Source: Verrucomicrobiota bacterium (lineage in GTDB: Bacteria; Verrucomicrobiota; Verrucomicrobiia; Opitutales; UBA953). From it: a stretch of 54,740 nt of DNA. Positions 24,836 through 33,317 of this stretch are shown here, piece by piece; positions within the stretch are counted from its first letter, which is position 1, and each line of letters begins with the position of its first letter. The stretch spans positions 1 through 54,740 of the forward strand of contig BGOK01000017.1 of assembly GCA_003569205.1 (NCBI GenBank). Reading direction: 5' to 3'. The notes beneath the pieces are model-generated. The model saw only the letters and a program-made list of their open reading frames with translations, was not told the DNA's origin and did no database searches. The position numbers and the translations under genes were made by a program.

Positions 24836-25962
24836 TTATGACAGGCGGTTTTTATAGTCTGCGTACCCAAAACGGCGAATAACCTGTGTTTGCCCGACGG
24901 CGGGGTCGAAGGTGGCAATGGCCGGCAGGGGGACGCCGTTGAAGGTGGTATTCTTCACGAACGTGTAGTGCGACATGTCCATAAAACGAGGCGCTGGCCG
25001 ATTTTGAGCGGTTCCGCGAAGGAGTAGTCACCGATGATGTCGCCCGCCAAGCAGGTGACGCTACCGAGACGGTAGGTGTGGGCTAGCTTGCCCGGTAAGT
25101 CGCCGTCGAGGATGTCTGCCCGGTAAGGCATCTCCAAGGTGTCAGGCATGTGACAAGTGGCGGAGACATCGATGATCGCGATGTCGACGCCTTTATGGAC
25201 GAGGTCGAGGACCGTGCCCACGAGGACGCCAGTACCGATGCCGATGGCTTCGCCGGGTTCAAGGTAGACCTGAATGTGCTGTCCCCAGCGGGCCCGGAAG
25301 TCGGTGATGACTTTGACGAGTAGGTCGAGGTCGTAGCCGGGACGGGTGATGTGGTGGCCGCCGCCGAAGTTCACCCACTTCAGGCGCGGGATGAATTCAC
25401 CGAACTTACTTTCGAAGGCCGCGACGGTGCGTTGCAAGACGTCGGCCCCTTGCTGGCACATTGTGTGGAAGTGTAGGCCTTCAAGTCCGTCGAGGTCGCT
25501 CACGTCCGTAATCTCAGAGCGCAGTGTGCCGAGGCGAGAACCGCTCGCACAGGGATTGTAGAGTTCTACTTCAACCTCGGCGTGCTCAGGATTGACTCGG
25601 AGGCCGAAGGAGATCTTGCGTTTGGCCGCTTGGGCCGCGGCACGGTAGCGTTTCCATTGCGACAGCGAATTGAAGGACATGTGGTCGGCCACGCGCAAGA
25701 GCTGGGCGAACTCTTCGTCCTTGAAAGCCGGTGAATAGGCGTGGACCTCGCCGCCGAATTCCTCGCGGCCCAGCAAGGCCTCGTGAATCCCGCTCGCCGT
25801 GGTGCCTACGAGGTATTTCGAAATCAACTTGGCCTCGCTGAACTGTGCGAAACCCTTGAGCGCGAGGAGCACCCTAGCACCTGAACGGTCCATGACGGAA
25901 CGGAGAATGCGCAGGTTGCTTTCCAGGAGGCCGCGGTGGAGGACGTGACAGGGGCTCGGCAC
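24836..25962 (-). CDS. nspC: Carboxynorspermidine decarboxylase, frame-broken
   Basis: About 375 residues restored. A PLP enzyme of the alanine racemase fold that decarboxylates carboxyspermidine/carboxynorspermidine. PSPCHVLHRGLLESNLRIL starts the fold, LLALKGFAQ holds the PLP Lys, and FHTMCQQGADVL, NFGGGHHIT, YLEPGEAIG and ATCHMPDTLEMPYR are diagnostic. A T is missing in a T-run near 24985; the other frame gives DMSHYTFVKNTTFNG and ends at TAA 24836-24838. The GTG at 25962 is late: VDLSQ precedes it in frame, so the real start is probably ATG 26015 with another lost base near 25976. It follows the synthase gene. Confidence 0.88.
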
Positions 25963-26049
25963 CTGCGAGAGGTCAACTTGGCGGAAGCGGCAGTGAGGGC
26001 GTCGGATTCGTGCACGCGTTCACGCTGTTGGCGTGGAGAGTGGGGGCAA

Positions 26050-26077
26050 ATAAAAAGCCCGCTGAATGGCGGGCTTT
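26050..26077 (-). terminator. Hairpin between the two polyamine genes
   Basis: AAAGCCCGC and GCGGGCTTT pair over 9 bp; on the minus strand TTTATTTG follows. It ends the carboxynorspermidine synthase transcript, so nspC would need read-through or its own promoter. Confidence 0.8.
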
Positions 26078-26095
26078 GTATGGGCTGGTCGGCAC

Positions 26096-27297
26096 TTAGA
26101 CCGGCAGCTCTTGGATCTGCCAGGGCAGGCCGCGCTTGTTCAATTCTTCCATGAACGGATCCGGATCACACTCTTCCATATTCCAGACACCTGGTTTGAG
26201 CCACTTGCCCGTGGCGAGCATCGCACCGCCGATGGCCGCCGGGACGCCAGTGGTGTAACTGATGGCCTGGGACTTGACCTCTGCGTAGCACTCCTGGTGG
26301 TCGCAGACATTGTAGATGAAGACCTTGCGTGGCTTGCATCCTTGAGGCCGGTGATTTCGCAGCCGATGCAGGTCTTGCCCTTGGTGCGCGGGCCCAGCGA
26401 GGCCGGGTCGGGCAGGAGCGCCTTAAGGAACTGGATGGGGACAATCTGGTGGCCGTGGAATTCAATCGGGTCGATGCGCGTCAGGCCGACGTTCTGGAGC
26501 ACCCGCAGGTGATTCAGGTAGTTGTCGGAGAAGGTCATAAAGAAGCGGATGCGCTTCAGGCCCTTGATATTTTGGGCGAGGGACTCGAGTTCCTCGTGGA
26601 AGAGGAGGTAGCTGGGCTTAGGGCCGAGGACTGGGTAATTATAGTCCACGCGGAGTTTCGGGTCGAGGGGTTCGGTTTCCTTCCATTCGCCATTTTCCCA
26701 ATAGCGTCCGCGCTGCGTGATTTCGCGGATATTGATCTCGGGGTTGAAATTAGTCGCGAACGGGTAGCCGTGGTCGCCGGCGTTGGCGTCCATGATGTCG
26801 ATGGTCTCGATGGTGTCGAAGAGGTGCTTTTGGGCGTAGGCACAGAAGACATTGGTCACGCCGGGGTCGAAGCCCGAGCCGAGCAGGGCGGTGAGGCCGG
26901 CCTTTTCGAAGCGCTCGCGGTAGGCCCACTGCCAAGAGTATTCGAATTTAGCGAGGTGCGGGGGCTCGTAGTTGGCCGTGTCGACGTAGTGGATACCGGC
27001 GTGGAGGCAGGCGTCCATCAAGGGGAGATCCTGATAGGGTAGGGCGACGTTGATGAGCAGGTCGGCGCCGAAGGACTTGATGAGGGCCACCGTGGCCTTG
27101 ACGTCATCCGCATCGACGGTCGCCGTGCGGATCGTCCGGCCCGTCGCGTTCTTCACGTCGGCGGCGATAGCCTTGCACTTATTCTCGTTGCGGGAGGCTA
27201 GCATGACCTCGGAAAAGGCCTCGGGGTGCATCGCGCACTTGTGGGTCACAACGTTGCCGACGCCGCCGGCACCGATAATCAGGACTTTTTTGCTCAT
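26096..27297 (-). CDS. Carboxynorspermidine synthase (saccharopine DH-like), frame-broken
   Basis: About 400 residues from ATG 27297. The NADP motif KVLIIGAGGVGNVVTHK opens a saccharopine-dehydrogenase fold. INVALPYQDLPLMDACL, VDTANYE, GFDPGVTNVFCAYA and GKTCIGCEITGLKD match carboxynorspermidine dehydrogenases, which condense aspartate semialdehyde with a diamine. A G is missing near 26340. The other frame continues VFIYNVCDHQECYAEVKSQA and ends at TAA 26096-26098 (NKRGLPWQIQELPV). With nspC it forms the alternative spermidine/norspermidine route that avoids S-adenosylmethionine decarboxylase. Confidence 0.9.
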
Positions 27298-27410
27298 AGG
27301 GTAGATTATTTCTGTCCACAAGCGGGGGAGGGGAAAGGAAAAAGGATGCACAAACCGGTGAACAAGCCGTGACGGCCAGCGCCAGCCCCGAGGGGTCCGT
27401 GAAAAGGAAC

Positions 27411-27509
27411 CCTTTTGGCTGGCGGGATGGACGGACTCGAACCCGCGACCTCCTACGTGACAGGCAGGCGCTCTAACCAACTGAGCTACCACCCCGGACA
27501 GCCAAAAGG
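27411..27509 (-). repeat. 11-bp inverted repeat enclosing tRNA-Asp
   Basis: CCTTTTGGCTG (27411-27421) is perfectly complementary to CAGCCAAAAGG (27499-27509). Leader and trailer of the tRNA-Asp precursor can therefore pair, and the pairing covers two bases of the encoded CCA end. Confidence 0.8.
27420..27495 (-). tRNA. tRNA-Asp (GTC)
   Basis: 76 bases on the minus strand. The acceptor GGGGTGG pairs with CCATCCC, and the discriminator G is followed by an encoded CCA. The D-arm AGCTCAGTTGGTTAGAGC, the anticodon loop CTGTCAC (anticodon GTC) and the T-arm CGGGTTCGAGTCCG are all present. Confidence 0.96.
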
Positions 27510-27562
27510 AAGGTGAACAAAGCCCCCTGACCCCCCGGCTGTCAAACGGAAAACCTCGGCAA

Positions 27563-28822
27563 TTATCCCCGAATTTGGCCAGTACCCACGACTTCGAACT
27601 TCCAGGTCGTTAATTCCCTGATTCCCATTGGCCCGCGGGCATGTAGGCGGTCCGTGCTAATGCCGACTTCGGCGCCAAAGCCAAACTCGCCGCCATCGGT
27701 GAACCGGGTGCTGGCGTTCCAGTAGACGCAGGCACTGTCGATTTGGGCTAGGAAGGAGCGGGCGACGGTTTCGTCGGCCGTGATGATGGCGTCCGAATGG
27801 TGCGAGCCACAGGTCTCGATGTGCGTGACCGCCTCGGCTAAGCTGGTGACGACTTTGACGTTCAGGACGAGTGCCAAGTGTTCGGTCCGGAAATCTGCCT
27901 CGGTGGCAGGACTGGCCGTGGGGATGAGTGCACACGTGCGGGGGCACCCGCGGATTTCGGTCTGCTGCGTTGCCATTGCGCGGCCGACGATGGGTAAGAA
28001 GCTGGCCGCGACCGCGGCATCGACGAGTAAGGTCTCGGCGGCATTGCAGGCGCTCGGGCGCTGGCACTTCGCGTTGACGATGATGGCTTCCGCCATGGCT
28101 AAGTCGGCGGCGGCGTGGACGTAGACGTGACAGATACCCGCATCGTGCTTGATGACGGGGACCTTCGCGGAATTCACCACTGCCTCGATCAGGCCAGGGC
28201 CGCCCCGCGGGACGATGATGTCGACGATCCCGCGGAGGGAGCCGAGGGCCGGAACAGCTTCACGGTCCGTGAAAGGTAGCAGCGTGACGGCTTCCGTCGG
28301 CAGGCCCGCTGCCGCGAGTCCCGCCGCGAAGGCTTGAGCGAGTGCTAGGTTGGTGTGGAGTGCCTCACTGCCACCACGCAGGATACAGGCATTGCCAGAC
28401 TTCAGGCACAGCGCGGCGGCGTCGACGGTGACGTTGGGGCGCGATTCAAAGATGATGGCGACGAGCCCGATGGGCACGCGGCGACGGATAATCTTCAGCC
28501 CGTTCGGGCGGTCCCACGCTTCGGTGACTTCACCGACAGGGTCGGTTAGCTTGGCCACGTCTTCGCAGGCGACGGCAATCGCTTCGAGGCGACCGTGGTC
28601 GAGGCGAAGGCGGTCGGTCATCGCCGCCGTTAGGCCTTTGGCTTGGGCGGCGGCGAGGTCTTGCGCGTTGGCCGCGAGGATGGCGGGCTCAGCGGCGCGG
28701 AGGGCTTGGGCGGCGGCGCGCAGGGCTTGATCGCGGGTCGTCGTCGAAGAGAGGGCCACGGCGCGCGAAGCTGCCTTGGCCGCCCGGGCCAGAGCCGTCA
28801 CGCGCTGCAGCAGGTCGCTCAT
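27563..28822 (-). CDS. proA: Gamma-glutamyl phosphate reductase
   Basis: 419 residues, standard length. It reduces gamma-glutamyl phosphate with NADPH to glutamate semialdehyde in proline synthesis. Motifs: DRPNGLKIIRRRVPIGLVAI, FESRPNVTVDAAALCLKSGN, and NAKCQRPSACNAAETLLVD with the catalytic Cys. The C-terminal FGFGAEVGISTDRLHARGPM is typical. Its ATG overlaps the proB stop by four bases (ATGA), so the two are coupled. Confidence 0.96.
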   Translation of the reverse strand: MSDLLQRVTALARAAKAASRAVALSSTTTRDQALRAAAQALRAAEPAILAANAQDLAAAQAKGLTAAMTDRLRLDHGRLEAIAVACEDVAKLTDPVGEVTEAWDRPNGLKIIRRRVPIGLVAIIFESRPNVTVDAAALCLKSGNACILRGGSEALHTNLALAQAFAAGLAAAGLPTEAVTLLPFTDREAVPALGSLRGIVDIIVPRGGPGLIEAVVNSAKVPVIKHDAGICHVYVHAAADLAMAEAIIVNAKCQRPSACNAAETLLVDAAVAASFLPIVGRAMATQQTEIRGCPRTCALIPTASPATEADFRTEHLALVLNVKVVTSLAEAVTHIETCGSHHSDAIITADETVARSFLAQIDSACVYWNASTRFTDGGEFGFGAEVGISTDRLHARGPMGIRELTTWKFEVVGTGQIRG

Positions 28823-29583
28823 CGCAGGGAGAAGCGCGTCCCGAGTTTCTTGCCGCCGGCGATTTCCAGAAGGACGTTGGCTTTACGGCCGTGCGCGATG
28901 ATGGTGTCCACGCCCCCTTCGGCGGCGATTTCCGCGGCCTGTAATTTTGTCACCATACCGCCCACGTTACGTTCGGAGCCAGCGCCGCCCGCGAGTCCGC
29001 GGATGGCGTCATCGATCTTCGTGACCTTCGGGATTCGGTCACCCGTGCCGTCGGATTTCGTCATGAGTCCATCGACCCCCGAGAGGATGATGAGCAAGTC
29101 GGCGCCGACGAGTGCGGCAACGTGTGCGGAGAGTCGATCGTTGTCGCCCACGCGGATTTCTTCGTCCGCGATGGCGTCGTTCTCGTTGATGATCGGGACG
29201 AACCGCTTGCGCTTGAGGAGGAGGTCGAGGGTGGCGCGGGCATTACGCGTGCAGGCACGGCTATCGAGGTCCCAATATGTCAGGAGCATCTGCGAGCCAA
29301 GCAGCCCATGGCGGGCGAAGTGTCGACCGTAGACAGACATCAACTCGGGTTGGCCGACCGTGGCGCAGGCTTGCAGCTCGCGGGCGTCCTTCGGGCGCTT
29401 CTCCAGGTTCATGGCCGTCATCCCGGCGGAGACGGCACCGGAGGAGACCACGACGACCTCGATGCCCTTCTTCATCAGGCCGGCGACTTGGTCGGCGATG
29501 CGACCAATCTGGACGCGATCGACCTTGCCGTCCTTGCGGGTGAGCAGACCAGAACCGAGTTTGATGACCCAACGTTTTGCCAT
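28819..29583 (-). CDS. proB: Glutamate 5-kinase (short form, no PUA domain)
   Basis: 254 residues, covering the amino-acid-kinase domain only. The longer form of about 370 residues carries a C-terminal PUA domain, absent here. Motifs: WVIKLGSGLLT, VVVVSSGAVSAGM, FVPIINENDAIADEEI, GDNDRLSAHVAALVGAD and GGMVTKLQAAEIA. It phosphorylates glutamate as the first step of proline synthesis. Family knowledge: PUA-less kinases occur naturally and some are still proline-sensitive. It is coupled to proA and lies 46 bases downstream of ruvB. Confidence 0.95.
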   Translation of the reverse strand: MAKRWVIKLGSGLLTRKDGKVDRVQIGRIADQVAGLMKKGIEVVVVSSGAVSAGMTAMNLEKRPKDARELQACATVGQPELMSVYGRHFARHGLLGSQMLLTYWDLDSRACTRNARATLDLLLKRKRFVPIINENDAIADEEIRVGDNDRLSAHVAALVGADLLIILSGVDGLMTKSDGTGDRIPKVTKIDDAIRGLAGGAGSERNVGGMVTKLQAAEIAAEGGVDTIIAHGRKANVLLEIAGGKKLGTRFSLR

Positions 29584-29629
29584 AAGAGTGGAAGCGAACC
29601 TAACGGACGGAATCCGTCGATGTCCAGCG

Positions 29630-30676
29630 TCAGAGTGCGGTCCCGTCTCGGCTTGGCGGGGTCAGGCCAGCGGCCAGCCAGCCTTTATCCGAGAGAACGC
29701 GCCCTTGGGGGGTGCGGGTCACATAGCCTTCCTGCACGAGGAACGGTTCATGGACCTCTTCGAGCGTGTGGGCGTCTTCGCCGATGGAAGCCCCGATGCT
29801 GCTCAGTCCCACTGGGCCGCCGTTATGTTTCTGGGCCATGGCGCGGAGGAAACGGTGATCCATATCGTCGAGTCCATGTTGGTCGATCTCGAGTAGCTCG
29901 AGGGCGGCGGCGGTGACGGCGGCATCGGCCTTACCGGCGGCGCGTTCGAGTGCGTAGTCGCGCGTGAAGCGCAGTAGGTTATTAACGATACGGGGCGTGC
30001 CGCGGGCGCGGCGGGCGACTTCTTCGGCGCCTCCTTGATCGAGGTCAAGGTTGAGCAACTTCGCATTACGGGCGACAATCGTCAGGAGCTGTTCGCGGGT
30101 GTAGTAATCCAGGCGCGTCTGCAGGGTGAAGCGGCTGCGTAACGGGGCGGTCAGCAGGCCAGTGCGCGTGGTGGCACCGACCAACGTGAACTTCGGTAGG
30201 TCGAGACGCACGCTGCGGGCGTTAGGCCCTTGGTCGATCATGATATCGATGCGGAAGTCCTCCATCGCGGAGTAGAGGAACTCTTCGACCGTCTTCGGAA
30301 TCCGATGAATCTCGTCGATGAAGAGTAGCTCGCCCTCTTGCAGGCTCGTGAGTAGGCCAGCGAGGTCGGAGGCTTTTTCGACGACGGGTCCAGAAGTCAC
30401 GCGAATGGGCCGGCCCATTTCTTCAGCGAGGATCATGGCCAGGGTCGTCTTGCCGAGGCCTGGCGGGCCGTGGAGCAAGATATGGTCGAGCGTGCGCCCT
30501 TCGCGGCGGGCAGCCCCGACCATCACGCGGAGGCGTTCCACTGTGCGGGGTTGGCCAACGAAATCGGCGAGGGAAGGGGGGCGCAGTGCTTGATCGAGCG
30601 GGCGGTTGGGCGCGCTCACCGCGGCCTTGCCGGCGGCGGGTTGGGTCGATTCTGCATCATCCTGCGCGCGGGCCAT
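29630..30676 (-). CDS. ruvB: Holliday junction branch migration helicase RuvB
   Basis: 348 residues from ATG 30676; the frame opens further upstream, but those residues are not conserved. It is the AAA+ motor of the RuvAB complex. RPPSLADFVGQ, Walker A GPPGLGKTT, Walker B LFIDEIHRI, sensor 1 GATTRTGLLTAPLRSRF and the C-terminal winged helix (HNGGPVGLSSIGASIGED) are clear. The first 30 residues are an unconserved, polar extension. ruvA and ruvC are not in the window. Confidence 0.96.
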   Translation of the reverse strand: MARAQDDAESTQPAAGKAAVSAPNRPLDQALRPPSLADFVGQPRTVERLRVMVGAARREGRTLDHILLHGPPGLGKTTLAMILAEEMGRPIRVTSGPVVEKASDLAGLLTSLQEGELLFIDEIHRIPKTVEEFLYSAMEDFRIDIMIDQGPNARSVRLDLPKFTLVGATTRTGLLTAPLRSRFTLQTRLDYYTREQLLTIVARNAKLLNLDLDQGGAEEVARRARGTPRIVNNLLRFTRDYALERAAGKADAAVTAAALELLEIDQHGLDDMDHRFLRAMAQKHNGGPVGLSSIGASIGEDAHTLEEVHEPFLVQEGYVTRTPQGRVLSDKGWLAAGLTPPSRDGTAL

Positions 30677-30713
30677 GGCGGTAACGTGTCGAGTCGGGGA
30701 GCGATGGCAACCC

Positions 30714-32006
30714 TCAGTCCTCGGCGAAGCCTTTCGGCATCGCGGAAGCGGGGAGTCGTTCAATGTCGGCGCCGAGTGAGCGGAGGCGTTCCTCGAAGCG
30801 TTCGTACCCGCGGTCGAGGTGGTAGAGCCGTTGCACCCAGGTTTCCCCCTTGGCGGTCAGCGCGGCGAGGATGAGGGCGGCGGAGGCTCGGAGGTCGGAG
30901 GCCATCACGGGCGCGCCGGATAGCGGGCGGTCGCCGTAGACCGCGGCGGTGGCGCCATCGATGGCGATTTCAGCGCCCATGCGTTGGAGTTCAGCCGCGT
31001 GCATGAAGCGGTGTGGGTAGACTGTTTCCGTGACGGTGCTGCGTCCGTCGACCAGCAGTTGCAAGGCCATGAACTGCGCTTGCAGGTCGGTCGGGAAGCC
31101 TGGATAGGGCTCGGTGATGATGTCGACCGCACGCGTCGGGCGGCCGAACGCGCGGATGAATCCTGGGCCTGTTTCGACGCCGACGCCGGCAGCACGTAAT
31201 TTATCCAAGAACGCCCCGAGGTGGGAGGCTTCGGCGCCGGTGACCGTGACGTCTCCGCCAGTGATGGCGCCCGCGACGAGGTAGGTACCCGTTTCAATGC
31301 GGTCGGGGATGACGGTGTGCTCGGTGCCCCGCAGACGTTCGACGCCTGTGATGGTGATGACCTCGGTGCCGTGGCCGCGAATGTCTGCACCCATCTTGAG
31401 TAGCAGCTCGCAGAGGTCGACCACTTCGGGCTCGCGCGCGGCGCATTCGATGCGCGTTTCGCCCGGCGTCAGCGACGCCGCCATCACGAGGTTTGCTGTC
31501 CCGAGAACCGTGCTACCCATGGGGCCGCCCATAAAGACGAGGCTCCCGCGGGCGCGGGTGGCATCAACGGAAACTACGCCGCCTTCGACCGTGACGACGC
31601 AGCCGAGCGCTTCGAGTCCTTTCAGGTGAAGGTCGATGGGGCGCGGGCCGATGACGCACCCGCCGGGGATGGCCATTTCCGCTTGGTGCAGACGACCCAC
31701 GAGGGCGCCGAGCAAGCAGACTGAGGCCCGCATCTTACGCACGAGGTCGTAGGGCGTGCGGTGGTTAATCTCTTGCGCGTGAATGACCCAAGTGCCTGGC
31801 GCTGGGTTCGTCACGGTTGCCCCTTGGTGGCGAAGAATCTCCGCCATGAAGCGCACATCGCTGAGGTCGGGCACATTGTGCAGCGTCACCGCTTCGGACG
31901 TGAGCAAGGATGCTGCCAGCAAGGGCAGGGCGGCGTTCTTAGCGCCGGCGGCCTGGATGGTCCCGCTTAAGCGGTGACCTCCGATGATGCGTGCGACTTC
32001 GAGCAT
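30714..32006 (-). CDS. murA: UDP-GlcNAc 1-carboxyvinyltransferase
   Basis: 430 residues, usual length. It transfers enolpyruvate from PEP to UDP-GlcNAc, the first committed step of peptidoglycan synthesis. GTIQAAGAKNAALPLLAASL is the N-terminal signature. PGGCVIGPRPIDLH holds the catalytic Cys, the fosfomycin target (Cys, not the resistant Asp). GFPTDLQAQFMALQ is also diagnostic. It heads a minus-strand group murA-ruvB-proB-proA and starts just after the terminator of the RGG gene. Confidence 0.97.
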   Translation of the reverse strand: MLEVARIIGGHRLSGTIQAAGAKNAALPLLAASLLTSEAVTLHNVPDLSDVRFMAEILRHQGATVTNPAPGTWVIHAQEINHRTPYDLVRKMRASVCLLGALVGRLHQAEMAIPGGCVIGPRPIDLHLKGLEALGCVVTVEGGVVSVDATRARGSLVFMGGPMGSTVLGTANLVMAASLTPGETRIECAAREPEVVDLCELLLKMGADIRGHGTEVITITGVERLRGTEHTVIPDRIETGTYLVAGAITGGDVTVTGAEASHLGAFLDKLRAAGVGVETGPGFIRAFGRPTRAVDIITEPYPGFPTDLQAQFMALQLLVDGRSTVTETVYPHRFMHAAELQRMGAEIAIDGATAAVYGDRPLSGAPVMASDLRASAALILAALTAKGETWVQRLYHLDRGYERFEERLRSLGADIERLPASAMPKGFAED

Positions 32007-32012
32007 GGTGCT

Positions 32013-32044
32013 GAAAAAGAGCGGGGGCGCCGTTAAGCGCCCCC
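32013..32044 (-). terminator. Terminator of the RGG-repeat protein gene
   Basis: GGGGGCGC and GCGCCCCC pair over 8 bp. On the minus strand GCTCTTTTTC follows, directly before the murA start. Confidence 0.85.
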
Positions 32045-32051
32045 GTTTCGT

Positions 32052-33047
32052 TTAGCCTTCGCGAGGTCCTCGGCGGTCGCCTTGACCTCCGCGGAAATCG
32101 CCGCCACGGCCACGGCCGCCGCGATCGCCACCACGGCCACCACGGTCGCCACGACCACGGCCACCGCGGTCACCACCACGGTCGCCACCACGGTCACCGC
32201 CGCGGTCACCGCGCTGTTCGCCACGGAAGCCACCACGGTTACCACGGTGTTCGCCACGGGCTTGTTCGCCGCCGGTGGTTGGTACAAAGACGGCCTTGGT
32301 CGGGATACCGAACAAGGTCGCGAGCTTGCGCTTCAGCGAAGCCCAGAAACCAATCGGTGCCTGCACGGGGATGACGACGGGTTCAATTTGGATACGCGGG
32401 CGATCTTCGCGACGCGGACGATCTTCGCGGCGTGGGCGGTCACCTTCCGCACGCGGACGATCACCTTCCGCACGTGGGCGGTCACCTTCGGCACGTGGTT
32501 CACGCGGTTCGCGGCGCGGGCCAGGGGCACCTTCGGGGCGCGGTTCACGGGGTTCGCGGCGTTGACGGTCGCTAGGGATACCAGGCTGGCGGCCTTCTTC
32601 GGCAGCGGCGCCTTCCGGACGGTCTTCACGACGGGGACGCTCTTCGCGGCGAGGGCGGTCGCCTTCGGCCCGAGGTTCGCGACGTTCGCGCGGCGGCTGG
32701 TTCTGAGCCGGCTGCTTAGAGAGTTCGCCCGAGAGGTTCTCGGTGACTTCAGCAGGATTCGCGATCACGCCGATGGACGGGCGAGCGTTCTCGGCCTTGC
32801 CGCTAGGGGCGACGTTCTGCGGGACGCCACGACGGCCGAATTGCTTCGGCGCGACGATGGTGCCAGGTTTAGCGGCGGGTTCGCTGGAGGCGCCAATCAC
32901 GGAAAGGGGAGGAAGCTCCGCGTGAGCGGATTCCAGCTTGGATTCGGTGATACGAGGCGCCGGGGCGGCGGGGGTCGTGTTCTGTTCCGCCGTAGGGGCG
33001 GGGGTGTGGGTGGACGTGTCGTCCTGCCCGGGGTTTTCTTGGCTCAT
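32052..33047 (-). CDS. Arg/Gly-rich RGG-repeat protein of unknown function
   Basis: 331 residues of low complexity. Residues 1-115 are acidic and Pro-rich. Residues 115-220 are an Arg/Glu/Pro region with tandem RAEGDRP and RREDRP units. Residues 225-255 hold the only hydrophobic, possibly folded, segment (VIPVQAPIGFWASLKRKLAT). From 260 to the end lies an RGG-box tail made of RGGDRGG units. RGG tails bind RNA and promote condensates in other proteins, so an RNA role is inferred; nearby rny and rng support this loosely. No catalytic domain or signal peptide is visible. The mRNA leader can form several hairpins. Confidence 0.7.
   Translation of the reverse strand: MSQENPGQDDTSTHTPAPTAEQNTTPAAPAPRITESKLESAHAELPPLSVIGASSEPAAKPGTIVAPKQFGRRGVPQNVAPSGKAENARPSIGVIANPAEVTENLSGELSKQPAQNQPPRERREPRAEGDRPRREERPRREDRPEGAAAEEGRQPGIPSDRQRREPREPRPEGAPGPRREPREPRAEGDRPRAEGDRPRAEGDRPRREDRPRREDRPRIQIEPVVIPVQAPIGFWASLKRKLATLFGIPTKAVFVPTTGGEQARGEHRGNRGGFRGEQRGDRGGDRGGDRGGDRGGRGRGDRGGRGGDRGGRGRGGDFRGGQGDRRGPREG
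32095..32245 (-). repeat. Tandem repeats encoding the RGG tail
   Basis: Near-identical units built from ccaccacggtcg-type sequence encode repeated Arg-Gly-Gly-Asp. The array is coding and in frame; variation in copy number would change the tail length. Confidence 0.65.
32401..32498 (-). repeat. Tandem 18- and 21-bp coding repeats (RREDRP / RAEGDRP)
   Basis: Two 18-bp units encode RREDRP and three 21-bp units encode RAEGDRP, adjoining each other. The units differ by few bases, suggesting recent duplication. Confidence 0.7.
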
Positions 33048-33062
33048 GGTTTCTCTTGGTGT

Positions 33063-33195
33063 GGCGACCGGATGTTCGGTCGCCTGGTGAAGGCCGTTTC
33101 CGCCGTTGTGGCAGAAAGGCCGGGTCTCCGGTAAATACCCGTCGCTTCGAAGGAAGGCGGGGAGGTCCGGTTAGTAGCCGAGACGGGTGTCTCGG
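33063..33195 (-). promoter_or_regulatory. Structured 5' leader of the RGG gene
   Basis: On the minus strand, starting 16 bases before the ATG, GGCGACCG pairs with CGGTCGCC (33063-33070 with 33077-33084). A further perfect stem is CCGAGAC with GTCTCGG (33178-33184 with 33189-33195). Weaker pairs lie between. The leader may control translation; promoter position is not defined. Confidence 0.4.
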
Positions 33196-33255
33196 AATCG
33201 TTGTGAATAAAACATCCCTTTCTAGTTAACAATAAGAAAGTCCCCCGGTGGCCTA

Positions 33256-33282
33256 AAATAGTGAAACTATGTTCACTTATTT
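33256..33282. repeat. AT-rich inverted repeat between rny and the RGG gene
   Basis: AAATA-GTGAA (33256-33265) mirrors TTCAC-TTATTT (33272-33282) with one bulge. It lies 35 bases downstream of the rny stop and upstream of the RGG leader. It could be a weak terminator of rny or an operator. Confidence 0.4.
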
Positions 33283-33317
33283 GACCCTAAACTCATCTGG
33301 GGCAGGAAATTACTGCT

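Noticed and set aside
32095..32498. CRISPR-like repeat array
   Set aside because: The repeats are contiguous, in frame and coding; there are no unique spacers of constant length.
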